The position numbers were made by a program, and so were the translations under genes. From the NCBI RefSeq assembly GCF_030056795.1, contig NZ_JASHKQ010000010.1, positions 62,001 through 126,000 on the forward strand: 64,000 nucleotides of DNA. Reading direction: 5' to 3'. Each line of letters begins with the position of its first letter. The first letter of the stretch is position 1. A model generated the notes under the pieces. It was not told the DNA's origin and made no database searches. It worked only from the letters and a program-made list of their open reading frames with translations. Positions 24,415 to 33,641 of the stretch are shown here, one piece after another. Source of the DNA: Rhodococcus sp. IEGM 1381. Its GTDB lineage: Bacteria > Actinomycetota > Actinomycetes > Mycobacteriales > Mycobacteriaceae.

Positions 24415-25086
24415 TCAGTCGACGGGCCCGCTGAATGCACCGATGTAGCTCGCGGGATGCGTCGCACCGTCTTGACGCTGCACGCCGACCGTTGCGGGGA
24501 AGGAAAGCGTCATGACCGTCGTGTCCCCGGGTGCGGTGGTCAGGAATGCAGTCGGGATCCATGCTCGCTCGTCGTTCTTGTTGACCGTGCCGAGAGTCAG
24601 GTCGGCAACTGCGGCTACCCCGGGCTCGAGGGTGATCGTGGTCGACGGTACGGTTTCGCCGCGCGCCAGGTCGTACTCCGGTCCGAGACCATCGACGTCG
24701 GGCCCGCGCAGCGTAGCTCCGGGAAAGCCTGTGACGTTGCACGGCACGGATCCGGAGTTGGTGTAGCGCAACGGAACCGTTATCTGGACATCGCTCGGCG
24801 AGATGTCTCCGAGGGTGGGGGTGATGTTTGCAGCGCTGCACGCCGCAACGGTGGCTCCTCCCGAACTGCCGTCGTTGGCGGCACCGCCGGCCGCGGTCCC
24901 ACCAGATGACGACCCGTTGGAGTCGCTGCTCTCTCCCGAGGTCGTGTCGGAGGGTTCGTTCTGAACAGGCTGTTGCACAGTCGATGTCGATCGGGTGTCT
25001 GGCGGTGCCGTCTCCACGGTGGTGCATCCGCTCAGAGTCATCAGACCGACTGCACCCACCGCCGCTGCCATTCCGATCCTTCTCAC
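24415..25086 (-). CDS. DUF4232 lipoprotein
   Basis: A 223-residue secreted protein. A signal peptide ends in the lipobox LMTLSGC, followed by a 45-residue Ser/Gly/Thr-rich linker and a DUF4232-type beta-sandwich domain (LRYTNSGSVPCNVTGFPGATLRGPD). Cys residues in this domain (VAACSAAN and VPCNVTG) are placed to form a disulfide. The GTG at 25086 has a GGGAGGT ribosome site 7 bases upstream; a much longer frame is a shadow. These lipoproteins are common on actinobacterial surfaces and have no defined role. Confidence 0.85.
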   Translation of the reverse strand: MRRIGMAAAVGAVGLMTLSGCTTVETAPPDTRSTSTVQQPVQNEPSDTTSGESSDSNGSSSGGTAAGGAANDGSSGGATVAACSAANITPTLGDISPSDVQITVPLRYTNSGSVPCNVTGFPGATLRGPDVDGLGPEYDLARGETVPSTTITLEPGVAAVADLTLGTVNKNDERAWIPTAFLTTAPGDTTVMTLSFPATVGVQRQDGATHPASYIGAFSGPVD

Positions 25087-25112
25087 TGCTACCTCCCGTA
25101 CGTCCTTCGCTC

Positions 25113-25547
25113 TCAAGGAATCTGGACCGTGCCCGATGCTCTGTCGGTGGTGTGGGGCCCGTTGGTGGTCAGCGTGTATTCGACGAGGCCGTGTCCCGAG
25201 AAGGTCTTCAGGCCGTAGTTCACCAGTCCGCTGGTGACCGGGATGTCGTCCGAACCTGTTCTGCCGGTGGCTAGTTTCTTCCAGCTGAGCGTGGCGGTGA
25301 GGTCGCACGGGCCGATGCCCAGATATTGAACGTCCGGTCCGACGACGACGTAGGAGTTCGATTCCGCGCCGGGCCGAATGGACACATCGATCTTGGCGGC
25401 ACAGATCCCCGCCTGGGGCAGGCTGTATGTCTCGAGGGTCAACGGTGAGGGAACTGGATCGGCCGATGCGGTACCGACGGCGACCGAGGTTGCCGCTGCT
25501 GCTGTCAGTGCCAGAATGGTCGAGACTCGTCGAACAGTGTTGTGCAT
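25113..25547 (-). CDS. secreted protein of unknown function
   Basis: A 144-residue protein with a clear Sec signal peptide (MHNTVRRVSTILALTAAAA, cleavage after ASA near residue 29). The mature part is a small beta-rich domain with two cysteines (AGICAAK and GPCDLTAT) suited to one disulfide. AAGGAG stands 8 bases before the ATG. It lies just upstream of the DUF4232 lipoprotein gene in the same direction, so both may be exported together from one transcript. Confidence 0.75.
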   Translation of the reverse strand: MHNTVRRVSTILALTAAAATSVAVGTASADPVPSPLTLETYSLPQAGICAAKIDVSIRPGAESNSYVVVGPDVQYLGIGPCDLTATLSWKKLATGRTGSDDIPVTSGLVNYGLKTFSGHGLVEYTLTTNGPHTTDRASGTVQIP

Positions 25548-25680
25548 TATGTGGACTCCTTGCTGAGTTGTACCCCGGTAACCGAAGGCGTGATAGGCAT
25601 GCTGAACACAAACCCTTACTTCGTCTAACGATAACATCAAAACTGAATCATGCAAGGTTTAGTGAACGTGAAAGGCGATT

Positions 25681-25698
25681 CTGCCGATCGCACGGCAG
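25681..25698. terminator. hairpin after the cinA-TetR operon
   Basis: CTGCCG and CGGCAG pair around a 6-base loop, starting 10 bases past the TetR stop codon on the minus strand. The AT-rich 25560-25680 stretch beyond it probably holds the promoter of the secreted-protein gene. Confidence 0.45.
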
Positions 25699-25707
25699 GG
25701 GGAGGCG

Positions 25708-26268
25708 CTATCGGTCCAGTTCGAGCAGGATGGTGGTGAACCGTCGCATGCGACCCGCGACGTCGATGCTGGGATCGGAGATCCACTGCAGTTGCAACCC
25801 TTCGGCGAGTGCGGCGACGGCTTCGACGGCTTCGATGTCGGCATCAGGCGCGAGTCGGGCGATCACACTCACCACCGCGGCGCGATGCTCGGCCATGAAG
25901 GTGTGTGCGGGATGGGCGGGATCTGCTGCTGCAGCGGACATGTCGACGAAAAGTTTCGTCAGTCCTGGAGTCGTGGTCGTCTCGGCCAGATAGGCGTTCT
26001 GCCCCTCGGCTGTGCTGAGATCGTGCAGCGCCGCGGCGTCCTCGTCGCGGCGGCTGAGGATCGCGACGAACAATTCGTCCTTCGAGCCGAAATGGTGGAG
26101 CACGCCTGCTTCGGTTACTCCGGCCGCTTCGGCGATGTCGCGTAGGCGTGGGCCGAGCCTGTCGCTGGTTGCATATGCCTTCAGCGCTGCTTCGAGGATC
26201 GCAGATCTGCGCGCGGCTCCCTTGGGCGATCGTCGGCGAGAAGTGACCCGGTCGGAGCCTTCGGTCAT
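25708..26268 (-). CDS. TetR family regulator
   Basis: A 186-residue TetR protein. The DNA-binding part, residues about 15-62, reads [11 protein letters not shown]...[26 protein letters not shown], and the C-terminal domain is of the type with [18 protein letters not shown]. Its ATG overlaps the stop of cinA (ATGA), so it is co-translated with cinA. The target genes are not evident from the sequence. Confidence 0.88.
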   Translation of the reverse strand: MTEGSDRVTSRRRSPKGAARRSAILEAALKAYATSDRLGPRLRDIAEAAGVTEAGVLHHFGSKDELFVAILSRRDEDAAALHDLSTAEGQNAYLAETTTTPGLTKLFVDMSAAAADPAHPAHTFMAEHRAAVVSVIARLAPDADIEAVEAVAALAEGLQLQWISDPSIDVAGRMRRFTTILLELDR

Positions 26269-27551
26269 CGGTCGGGCTTCAACGCGTCGGCGAGCATGTG
26301 CATCGCTGCCGTGGTGGACAGCGCACGCACGCTTGCTCGGTCGCCGGGGAGATGAAGCGTGCGGGTCAAGGTCGGTTGGCCGATAGTGGCAATGGCGAAG
26401 CAAACGGTGCCGACCGGTTTGAGCTCGGTGCCGCCTCCCGGTCCAGCGATTCCGCTGGTGGATACTGCGATGTCGACGCCCAATCGGTTCCGTGCGCCCT
26501 CGGCCATCGCTGCAGCCACCGGTTCGCTGACGGCCCCGTGCTGTTCGATGGACTCGGCGGGAACGTCGAGTAGGCCCGTTTTCGCCTCGTTCGAGTAGGA
26601 CACAACAGCGCCGATCACATACGCCGACGAGCCTGCGCGGTCGGTGAGTCGGGCGGCGATCATGCCGCCGGTGCATGATTCCGCAGTGGCGATTCTTCGG
26701 CCGGTCAGTCGGGCGGCCACGATGTCGTCGATAGTGGATCCATCAGTCGAAAAGATCTGTGCGCCATGATGTTCTTCGATGAGACCGACGAGACCGGAAT
26801 ATGCGGGTGCCGCCGCTTCCGGGTAGCGGGTCACCATCTCGAGCTCTCCGAGACTCAGGCAAGTGGTGATCTCGAGAGCATCGAATCCTTCGATCTCGAG
26901 TTCCGCCGTCCGCAATGTCGCGGCAAGATCGGCTTCGGACAGCCTGTATGCGCGAATGGTGTCCTGTCGGATCTGCGTTCGTCGAGTCAAGACCTGGGCG
27001 ACGGGCGCGCACGCGAGAGCCTCCGGCCACATCGCTTGCAGTTCGCGGGGAGGGCCGGGCAAGATCAGCACCGTGGGAAGCGTCCCCGAGTCGTTCGCTG
27101 ATATCGCCACGCCAGGCGCAGTTCCGGTGGGCGAAATAGATTGCGCGCCTTCGGGAACCATGGCTTGCTTACGAATTCCCGCCTTCAGTGGCTCGGAGTC
27201 GACCGCAGAGCTGAGCCGGCCGCGCCAACGCTCGACAATCTCGGAGATTCGCTTCTCGAGTTGAACATCGAGGTGCATCTCTCGGCCGTACAGCGCGGCG
27301 ACAGTCGCCACCGTGAGATCGTCGGCGGTCGGACCGAGGCCTCCGGTGGTGACAATCAGATCGACGCGCTGATCGGCGAGAAATCGCACTTGTGCCGTCA
27401 GGTCATCGGGTCGGTCGCCGCAGATCGTGATGTGTGCGACGTCGACGCCCAGCTCGAGGAGTTGCTGGGATACCCACGGGCCGTTTCGGTCGGCGACCCG
27501 ACCGGCCAGCACCTCGGTCCCCGTGACCACCACACCCGCTCGCACAGTCAT
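26265..27551 (-). CDS. cinA: CinA, competence/damage-inducible protein / NMN amidase
   Basis: A full-length 428-residue CinA. Residues 1-170 form the MoaB/MogA-like domain ([19 protein letters not shown] and [12 protein letters not shown], linked to ADP-ribose pyrophosphatase activity). Residues about 270-425 form the PncC domain ([22 protein letters not shown] and [11 protein letters not shown]), which deamidates nicotinamide mononucleotide in pyridine nucleotide salvage. Both active-site regions look intact. It is the first gene of a two-gene operon with the TetR gene. Confidence 0.95.
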   Translation of the reverse strand: MTVRAGVVVTGTEVLAGRVADRNGPWVSQQLLELGVDVAHITICGDRPDDLTAQVRFLADQRVDLIVTTGGLGPTADDLTVATVAALYGREMHLDVQLEKRISEIVERWRGRLSSAVDSEPLKAGIRKQAMVPEGAQSISPTGTAPGVAISANDSGTLPTVLILPGPPRELQAMWPEALACAPVAQVLTRRTQIRQDTIRAYRLSEADLAATLRTAELEIEGFDALEITTCLSLGELEMVTRYPEAAAPAYSGLVGLIEEHHGAQIFSTDGSTIDDIVAARLTGRRIATAESCTGGMIAARLTDRAGSSAYVIGAVVSYSNEAKTGLLDVPAESIEQHGAVSEPVAAAMAEGARNRLGVDIAVSTSGIAGPGGGTELKPVGTVCFAIATIGQPTLTRTLHLPGDRASVRALSTTAAMHMLADALKPDR

Positions 27552-27890
27552 TCTTCGACCTTACTGTCCTTGAACTCGCCATGAGTCGCCGTGGCCTCAT
27601 CAGAGCGTGACGTCAGTGGGTGCGCGAGGTGGTGGACACCAGCAGTGCGCGCGCGGGCTCGTCACCGAGTGCCCGGGCGGAATGAGCGTTCAGCGACGGG
27701 TCGGCAGATTCGTGGGGACGTTGTTCTCCGGCTCTCACAAGATGAAACGCGAGGGTCTGCTCCTCGGCTACGAGTTCACTCAGCGTCACTTGGAACACGC
27801 TGCGTGGTCGACAGGCCGATCCGTTGATTTGTCGGTGCCCGCCTGCGATGGTCGATCACGGGTTATGACAATTCGAGGAGGGAAGCAGTA
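27552..27890. other. 339-bp gap with no gene I can support
   Basis: Two short frames exist (a 94-residue one rightward from 27607 and a 61-residue one leftward to 27613), but neither has a recognisable family or a ribosome site. The right end carries GAGGAGGGAAG just before the transporter ATG, so the region holds at least the promoters of cinA (leftward) and the transporter (rightward). Confidence 0.5.
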
Positions 27891-29186
27891 ATGACCGATA
27901 CCGGTTCGGAACATCCGTCAGGCGGCCTGGAGGCTTCCGGTCGAACTGCTCTCTCCGTGGTGGGAATGGGTGCCGCAGTGGCAGCAATCGTTCTGCTCGG
28001 CCTCGATCTGCGCTTGGTATTCGGGAGTGCGTCGGCGGTGCTCGCCGAAATTCGACAGTCCTACGCCCTCGGTTCCGGTTCGGCCGCACTACTGACCACA
28101 GGGCCGGTCCTGTGCCTGGGTGTTTTTGCCGTCGCCGCGACTCGGGCGGTTCGGCGATGGACCGTACCCGTCGTGCTGACCGGATGCCTGATGCTGATTC
28201 TCGTCGGGACAGCGCTGCGGGGCGCGCCATGGTGGCCGACGCTGATAATCGGAACTCTGCTCGCCGGAATGGGCATCGCAGTTGCGAACGTGCTCGGTCC
28301 GGTGTTGATCCGACTGCTCTTCCCGCACCGGATCGGATCGATGACGGGCTCGTTCACCGCACTGGTCAGTGCCAGCGCAGGGATCGCCTCGGGAGCGACG
28401 ATCCCGATCGACTCGTCGGTATTCCACAGCTGGCGAACGACTCTCATGGCCTGGGCGATACCGTCCGTATTCGCGCTGGCGGCCATGGCACTTCTCGCAC
28501 GGCGGTATCGGCACGTAGATGGCACGACGACCTCCGCGGCTCGGTCTGCCGCACCGAGGTGGCAGACCGCTGTTCTGCGATCACCTGTCGCCTGGGTTGT
28601 GACCGGATTCATGGGACTGCAATCACTGCTCGCGTATTCGATGATTGCGTGGCTCCCCACGATCTACCGAGATCGCGGACTCAGTTCCGAAAACGCGGGA
28701 CTGCTGCTGACTGCGCTGTCGGTGTCGAGCATCGCCACGGCGCTGACCGTCCCCGTACTCGCCGCCCGCATCCGTCGGCAGAGTGTGCTCGCAATCGCCG
28801 TCGTCGCATTGTCCGTCGCCGGATTGATCGGTGTTCTAGCAGGCAGTATCGAGCTGGCTCCGGTGTGGGCGATTCTGCTCGGACTCGGTCAGGGCGGCCA
28901 ACTTTCGCTCGCTCTGACGCTGATCAATCTACGAGCTCCGAATACTGCGACGGCAACGAGCCTGTCGACCATGGCGCAATCCATCGGCTACCTCGTTGCC
29001 GCAGCAGGACCCGTCGCGGCGGGGGCGATCCACAGCTCGACCGGCTCGTGGACCGCGCCCCTTCTCGCCCTGCTTGCGGTCATGATTCCGCTGACACTGT
29101 GCGGATGGATGGCCGGTCGAGATACGCCGGTGACGTCGGTCGATCAGACCGTCAACAAGGATTTGACGGCCAGCAAGTCGACCTGA
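27891..29186 (+). CDS. MFS transporter of the CynX/NimT type
   Basis: A 431-residue twelve-helix transporter. The pattern DLRLVFGSASAVLAEIRQSYALG at the N terminus (a variant of the R-P-A-SVGP-L-EI motif), FPHRIGSMTGSFTALVS after helix 5, and LGLGQGGQLSLALTLINLRA in helix 9-10 fits the cyanate transporter-like family. Substrates across the family include cyanate and 2-nitroimidazole efflux, so the real cargo is open. A strong ribosome site precedes the ATG. The 3' end overlaps the convergent monooxygenase gene by 43 bases. Confidence 0.85.
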   Translation: MTDTGSEHPSGGLEASGRTALSVVGMGAAVAAIVLLGLDLRLVFGSASAVLAEIRQSYALGSGSAALLTTGPVLCLGVFAVAATRAVRRWTVPVVLTGCLMLILVGTALRGAPWWPTLIIGTLLAGMGIAVANVLGPVLIRLLFPHRIGSMTGSFTALVSASAGIASGATIPIDSSVFHSWRTTLMAWAIPSVFALAAMALLARRYRHVDGTTTSAARSAAPRWQTAVLRSPVAWVVTGFMGLQSLLAYSMIAWLPTIYRDRGLSSENAGLLLTALSVSSIATALTVPVLAARIRRQSVLAIAVVALSVAGLIGVLAGSIELAPVWAILLGLGQGGQLSLALTLINLRAPNTATATSLSTMAQSIGYLVAAAGPVAAGAIHSSTGSWTAPLLALLAVMIPLTLCGWMAGRDTPVTSVDQTVNKDLTASKST

Positions 29187-30886
29187 CGAATGACCGGCGG
29201 CTCCGCGAGAAGTTCTTGCTGTTGCTCGCGGAGAGATTTCACGATCGTGCCGTGGATGTGATCCTGGCGTCCGTCCTCGTCGGGGAAGGTGTCGTAGATC
29301 GCAAATCGATTGTCGCCCAGCTTGATCGCGTACCACGTCGTCGTCCCGGGCTCGTCGACCGCGTGAGCGTGCATTTCGGTCAGCCAAGTTTCGAGAGCAT
29401 CGACGGTGTCGGGCTTCGCCGTGAGTGTGACCAGAAGGCCGACGTTGCGAGGTGCGACACGGATCGTCGTCGGCGGGGCCTGCTTCGGGGCAGTCTTCGC
29501 CGTGGGTCGGAAGGACGCGCCGGGGTGGTCGTCCCGTAGCCGCGGCTGTCCGAGCACCAATTCACGTAGAGAGGTGGCCTCGGTTCGGTTGGTGTCGGGA
29601 ATCAACCCACGACGACGGAGCTCGGGGGTGATCAATTCACCGAAGTCGCGGAACGTCTCGAAGTTCGTGACGCGAGCGATGTTGAAACCGTCCACGTCGG
29701 CCACCTCTATCCACTCCTCGAAGTGGTCGACGATCGTCTTCGGTGATCCGACGATGCTCGCGCTCATTCCGCCGACGCACAGCCACTCCGCCAGTTTCCT
29801 TGGTGTCCAGACCAATTCGCTGTCGACTCGAGTGAGCATGTCACTGAATGCGCGGATGCCGTCGCCCCGGAACTGGTCCAACGGCTTGTCGGGGTCGGCT
29901 CCCGAGAGATCCACTCCGGTCCAGCCGCCCCACAGCGCCAGCGCGGCGTCGACCTGAGCATGCTTCTGGACCTGCAGCAGCTTCTCGTGGGCGAGCTCGT
30001 CGGTCTCGGCAACGATGGGGGTGAGCATCATGATGATCTTCAGGCTTCGCGGATCACGCCCCTGCTCGGCTGCGAGCATCCGATACTGATCGACGATGGG
30101 CCGCACATCGTGCGGGTTGACTCCTACCAGGAACACCGCTTCTGCGTGCTTCGCGGCAAATTTACGGCCCCGAGCCGACGCACCGGCTTGGAACAGAAAC
30201 GGTGTGCGCTGCGGCGACGGCTCACCGAGGTGGGCACCCGGGACCGTGAAGTACTTGCCGGCGTGGTCGATGTCGTGCACTTTCGACGGCTCGGTGTAGA
30301 CGCCACGCGCGCGGTCTCGTACCACGGCGTCCTCTTCCCACGAACCTTCCCACAGCTTGTAGCAGACCTCCATGAATTCGTCGGCTATCTCGTAGCGTTC
30401 GTCGTGCGAGATCTGCTGCGTCAAGCCCAGATTGACCGCTGCACTCTGTTGGTAGGACGTCACGACATTCCACGCCACTCGCCCCTTGGTGAGGTGATCC
30501 AGGGTCGTCATGGTCTTGGCGAACTTGTACGGCAATTCGTAGGTGGACGAGACCGTCGCCCCGTAGCTCAGCGTCTTCGTGGCTGCGGCCATTGCCGAGA
30601 TCGTCAACAGTGGATCGGCGACCGGAGCCTGTGCGGCGGTGCGGAGTGCAGCGTCTCGATTTCCGCCGTACACGTCGTAGAAGCCCAGTACATCGGCAAG
30701 GAAGAGGATGTCGAACCCAGCGGCCTCCAACGTCTGCGCCAATTCCACCCAGTACTCGATGTCGGTGTAGCGGTGGGTCTGATCATCGGCATCGGTCCAC
30801 ATGCCGGGGTTCTGGTGCACCACGCACGCCATGTCGAAAGCGCTCAGGACGAGCTGCTTGCGTGCGGTGTCTGGCCCTGCGTTCAT
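29144..30886 (-). CDS. NtaA/DmoA-type FMN-dependent monooxygenase fused to an ABM domain
   Basis: A 580-residue flavin-dependent monooxygenase of the bacterial luciferase superfamily. Residues 1-440 are the NtaA/SnaA/DszA type (FDMACVVHQNPGMW, GRVAWNVVTSYQQSAAVNLG, FLFQAGASARGRKFAAKHAEAVF). After a linker of about 40 residues, residues 485-580 form an antibiotic-biosynthesis-monooxygenase (ABM) domain (VGLLVTLTAKPDTVDALETWLTEM and TTTWYAIKLGDNRFAIYDTFPDE). The fusion is unusual. It needs reduced FMN from a separate reductase. Start ATG 30886 chosen for the standard N terminus. Confidence 0.88.
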   Translation of the reverse strand: MNAGPDTARKQLVLSAFDMACVVHQNPGMWTDADDQTHRYTDIEYWVELAQTLEAAGFDILFLADVLGFYDVYGGNRDAALRTAAQAPVADPLLTISAMAAATKTLSYGATVSSTYELPYKFAKTMTTLDHLTKGRVAWNVVTSYQQSAAVNLGLTQQISHDERYEIADEFMEVCYKLWEGSWEEDAVVRDRARGVYTEPSKVHDIDHAGKYFTVPGAHLGEPSPQRTPFLFQAGASARGRKFAAKHAEAVFLVGVNPHDVRPIVDQYRMLAAEQGRDPRSLKIIMMLTPIVAETDELAHEKLLQVQKHAQVDAALALWGGWTGVDLSGADPDKPLDQFRGDGIRAFSDMLTRVDSELVWTPRKLAEWLCVGGMSASIVGSPKTIVDHFEEWIEVADVDGFNIARVTNFETFRDFGELITPELRRRGLIPDTNRTEATSLRELVLGQPRLRDDHPGASFRPTAKTAPKQAPPTTIRVAPRNVGLLVTLTAKPDTVDALETWLTEMHAHAVDEPGTTTWYAIKLGDNRFAIYDTFPDEDGRQDHIHGTIVKSLREQQQELLAEPPVIRQVDLLAVKSLLTV

Positions 30887-30948
30887 GTCTGGCTCTTTCG
30901 ATCGATGTGTCGTGTGCGAGTTCGGACCTGCCGCATGTGCAGGCGGCT

Positions 30949-31236
30949 TCAGACTTTGGCTGCGATGACGTCGAACGGCTGCACGGACGGCGCTCGGTCG
31001 AGCAGCTCGTCGGACAATCGCGTCAGTACCGGATGTGTCTCGGTAGCCGATCTGTCCGAATACTCGGAGGAATCGAAGATTCCGAACTCGGTGTTGGTGA
31101 TTCGGTACGCGTACCACGTGGCGGTCTTCGGATCTCGTGCCACGGCCCCAAGAGCTTCCCCGAGAATGGCAGCGACCTCGTCCTGCTTTCCGTCTTTTGC
31201 GACGAGGTGAATAAGTGTTCCGTTGTTGAGCGCCAT
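30949..31236 (-). CDS. small ABM-domain protein
   Basis: A 95-residue stand-alone antibiotic-biosynthesis-monooxygenase-like protein (LIHLVAKDGKQDEVAAILGEAL and TATWYAYRITNTEFGIFDSSE). It is clearly related to the ABM tail of the monooxygenase encoded 62 bases downstream in the same direction, especially in the T-TWYA-x(9)-F-I-D pattern. The pair suggests duplication of the domain, one copy free and one fused. ABM proteins are dimeric and need no cofactor; this one may be a partner or a quinone-handling accessory. Confidence 0.85.
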   Translation of the reverse strand: MALNNGTLIHLVAKDGKQDEVAAILGEALGAVARDPKTATWYAYRITNTEFGIFDSSEYSDRSATETHPVLTRLSDELLDRAPSVQPFDVIAAKV

Positions 31237-31417
31237 GAGACGGGATCGTCCTCACTGTTGGGCAGACCCGGAGTCCACCGCATCGATTCGAGCAGAGCAT
31301 CAAACCCGAAACTAACCCGCGCGCACGGACGCAACCACCCTTCGAATCACTCTGATTCGAAGCCTGGCCACCGTGCACCGAGCGTGCGAAAGCGGATGGT
31401 GGCCTATCTTGAGGTCG

Positions 31418-32077
31418 ATGCGTATAGCTGTGGTGGAGGACGACGACGGAGTCGGTGATGCGTTGGTGGACGCGTTGACCGAGGTGGGGCATGCGCCTGT
31501 TCGGATGCGTCGCGGTGCCGACGTGCTACTCGGTCATCACCGGATGGACGTCGTGCTGCTGGATCTCGGGCTACCGGACATGGACGGCCTCGAAGTCCTT
31601 CGTAAGCTGCGGACCCTGAGTTCGGTTCCGGTGGTGGTGCTCACCGCGCGCGACGACGAGCGGTCGGTGGTGCGGGCTCTGCGCGCCGGCGCGGACGATT
31701 ACGTGTTCAAGCCGGCCCGGTTGGGGGAGTTGCATGCGAGGCTCGAGGTGGCGGCACGTCGTCGGAGCGCAACGAGCGATGCCGGCGCAGACAGTGTGGT
31801 TCTCGGCGACATCGTCGTCGACGTCGTGGGCCGAGGGGTCGAAGTCGACGGACGAGACATCGCACTGACCACCAAGGAGTTCGACCTTCTGGCTCATCTG
31901 GTGACTCGACGTGGCGAAGCCGTCAGCCGGGAGCAGTTGATGGACGCCATCTGGGGTGACGCGTATGTGGCGATCTCCCGATCGCTCGATGTGCACATGA
32001 CGGCATTGCGTTCCAAGCTCGATCGGCCGGGCACCATCGTCACCATCCGCGGTTTCGGCTACCGCTGGGACGCGTGA
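31418..32077 (+). CDS. OmpR/PhoB-type response regulator
   Basis: A 219-residue regulator. The receiver has the acidic pair near residues 8-9, phospho-acceptor Asp49 in VVLLDLGLPDMDG, Thr76 in VVLTARDD and Lys98 in DYVFKPA. The winged-helix DNA-binding domain spans residues about 130-217 (LTTKEFDLLAHLVTRRGEAVSREQLM). The start at ATG 31418 gives the standard MRIAVVEDD. It is followed after one base by the sensor kinase gene, a clear two-component pair. Confidence 0.95.
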   Translation: MRIAVVEDDDGVGDALVDALTEVGHAPVRMRRGADVLLGHHRMDVVLLDLGLPDMDGLEVLRKLRTLSSVPVVVLTARDDERSVVRALRAGADDYVFKPARLGELHARLEVAARRRSATSDAGADSVVLGDIVVDVVGRGVEVDGRDIALTTKEFDLLAHLVTRRGEAVSREQLMDAIWGDAYVAISRSLDVHMTALRSKLDRPGTIVTIRGFGYRWDA

Positions 32078-32078
32078 C

Positions 32079-33518
32079 GTGCGGCGCCGGGTTCTCGTGG
32101 TGCTGATGATCTACTCCACCGTCGTCGTACTTGCGCTCTCGGTGCCCCTGGGATTGTTGCTGGGTCGCGAACGCGCCCAGCGATTCGGCGAGAATCGAGC
32201 TTCCGCTGCAACGTATTTCGCTGAATTGAGCTCGCGGGAGGACGAATCCGGTGACTCTCGGATTCGAGAGTCGGTGCAGCGTTACAACAGTCTGTACGGC
32301 GAGGGGATCGTGGTCGTCGACCGCACCGGAGAGGTACGTGCCGCGGCGGGTCTGGACACGGCGCGCGCCGACATCCAACAGGCGATCGCCGGTGCCTTGC
32401 GAAATCAACGCGGCCGACTTCCGTCGAGTGTGACGCCGTGGTCGCCGTCGTCGGTATTGGTTGCTGCCCCGGTGGGTGGGGGAACGCAGGTCGACGGTGC
32501 TGTGGTGATTGCGGCGTCCACCGATACGGCACGGCGGGACGTCACGGTCGGTTGGGCGGTCATCGCCGCCGGTGCGCTACTGATCCTGGCCACCGTGGCG
32601 CTGATCGCGGCTACGTTGTCGCGCTGGGTGGTTCGTCCACTGACGTCGTTGTCGATGAGAGTCCAGTCGTTCGGCAACGCCTTTCACGATCGTCCTCCGC
32701 TCGACGATGCTCCACGTGTCGAGTCGGACACGCACGTCGGTCCACCCGAGGTCCGAGCACTCTCGCGTGCGTTCGACGCGATGGCGGGCGATGTGGAGAA
32801 CGCGACCGCGGCGCAGCGTCGTCTGGTGGCCGACACTGCTCACGCGCTACGTAACCCGTTGGCGGCGTTGCGGATTCGACTGGACGTACTGGGTATGCGA
32901 ATACCCGAGTCGGTCGCAGAAGCGCATCTGCGCACGACACTCGAGGTGGATCGGCTCGATTCTGTCGTCGAGGATCTACTCGTCCTCGCTGCCGCCGAGA
33001 CACCGACACCGCGGCGCGACCCCGGGTGCGATGTGCTGTTCGTGCTCACCGACAGAGTCCAATTCTGGTCGAGCGCAATGACAGCGGCCGGCCTGACCGT
33101 CCACATCGCCCAGTCCGACCCCGGAGTCGACTACCGCGGTGGGGTATCGGAGGACGACCTGGTGCGCATGCTCGACGCGGTGCTGAGCAACGCAGCCAAG
33201 TACGCCGGTGCCGGCGCGGACGTCGACATCGAATGTCGAGCGGTGGGCGACCGCATCATGGTGTCGATCGCCGATACCGGGCCGGGTGTGCCCGCCGACG
33301 AGCGGCCGATGATCACCGACCGGTTCTTCCGGGCCTCGAGCGCACACGGGGTCGGAACGGGGCTCGGCCTGGCAATCGTCCACGCACTGATCGAACGGGT
33401 AGGTGGTCGTCTCGAGGTCGATGCCCATCGGCCGTCCGGTTTGATCGTCCGACTGGGGCTCCCGCGGAACGACACCCGGAACGACACTCCCAACGATCGG
33501 AACGCGCCCCTGTCCTAA
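32079..33518 (+). CDS. sensor histidine kinase
   Basis: A 479-residue membrane kinase. Helix 1 is residues 5-28 and helix 2 is 156-180, leaving a 125-residue extracellular sensor region. A HAMP-like segment follows, then the phospho-acceptor His255 in ADTAHALRNPLAALR and the ATPase domain (AVLSNAAKYA, IADTGPGVP, GTGLGLAIV). It starts with GTG one base after the response regulator stop. Downstream lie a metabolite transporter and an orphan binding protein, suggesting that the pair senses the transported acid. Confidence 0.93.
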   Translation: MRRRVLVVLMIYSTVVVLALSVPLGLLLGRERAQRFGENRASAATYFAELSSREDESGDSRIRESVQRYNSLYGEGIVVVDRTGEVRAAAGLDTARADIQQAIAGALRNQRGRLPSSVTPWSPSSVLVAAPVGGGTQVDGAVVIAASTDTARRDVTVGWAVIAAGALLILATVALIAATLSRWVVRPLTSLSMRVQSFGNAFHDRPPLDDAPRVESDTHVGPPEVRALSRAFDAMAGDVENATAAQRRLVADTAHALRNPLAALRIRLDVLGMRIPESVAEAHLRTTLEVDRLDSVVEDLLVLAAAETPTPRRDPGCDVLFVLTDRVQFWSSAMTAAGLTVHIAQSDPGVDYRGGVSEDDLVRMLDAVLSNAAKYAGAGADVDIECRAVGDRIMVSIADTGPGVPADERPMITDRFFRASSAHGVGTGLGLAIVHALIERVGGRLEVDAHRPSGLIVRLGLPRNDTRNDTPNDRNAPLS

Positions 33519-33641
33519 GGGAGTGTTAGGAAATGCGAAACAACTTGGTTCTGGCTGTGCCGGGGGTCACAGTAGAGGGACTTCGGTTGCCGTTCTGCGT
33601 TCGGCGACCCACCCGAAAGCTATCCGTGGAAGGACCTGCCC

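Noticed and set aside
27607..27891. 94-residue rightward frame before the CynX-like gene
   Set aside because: No ribosome site, no recognisable family, and the frame ends on the start region of the next gene; more likely non-coding promoter DNA.
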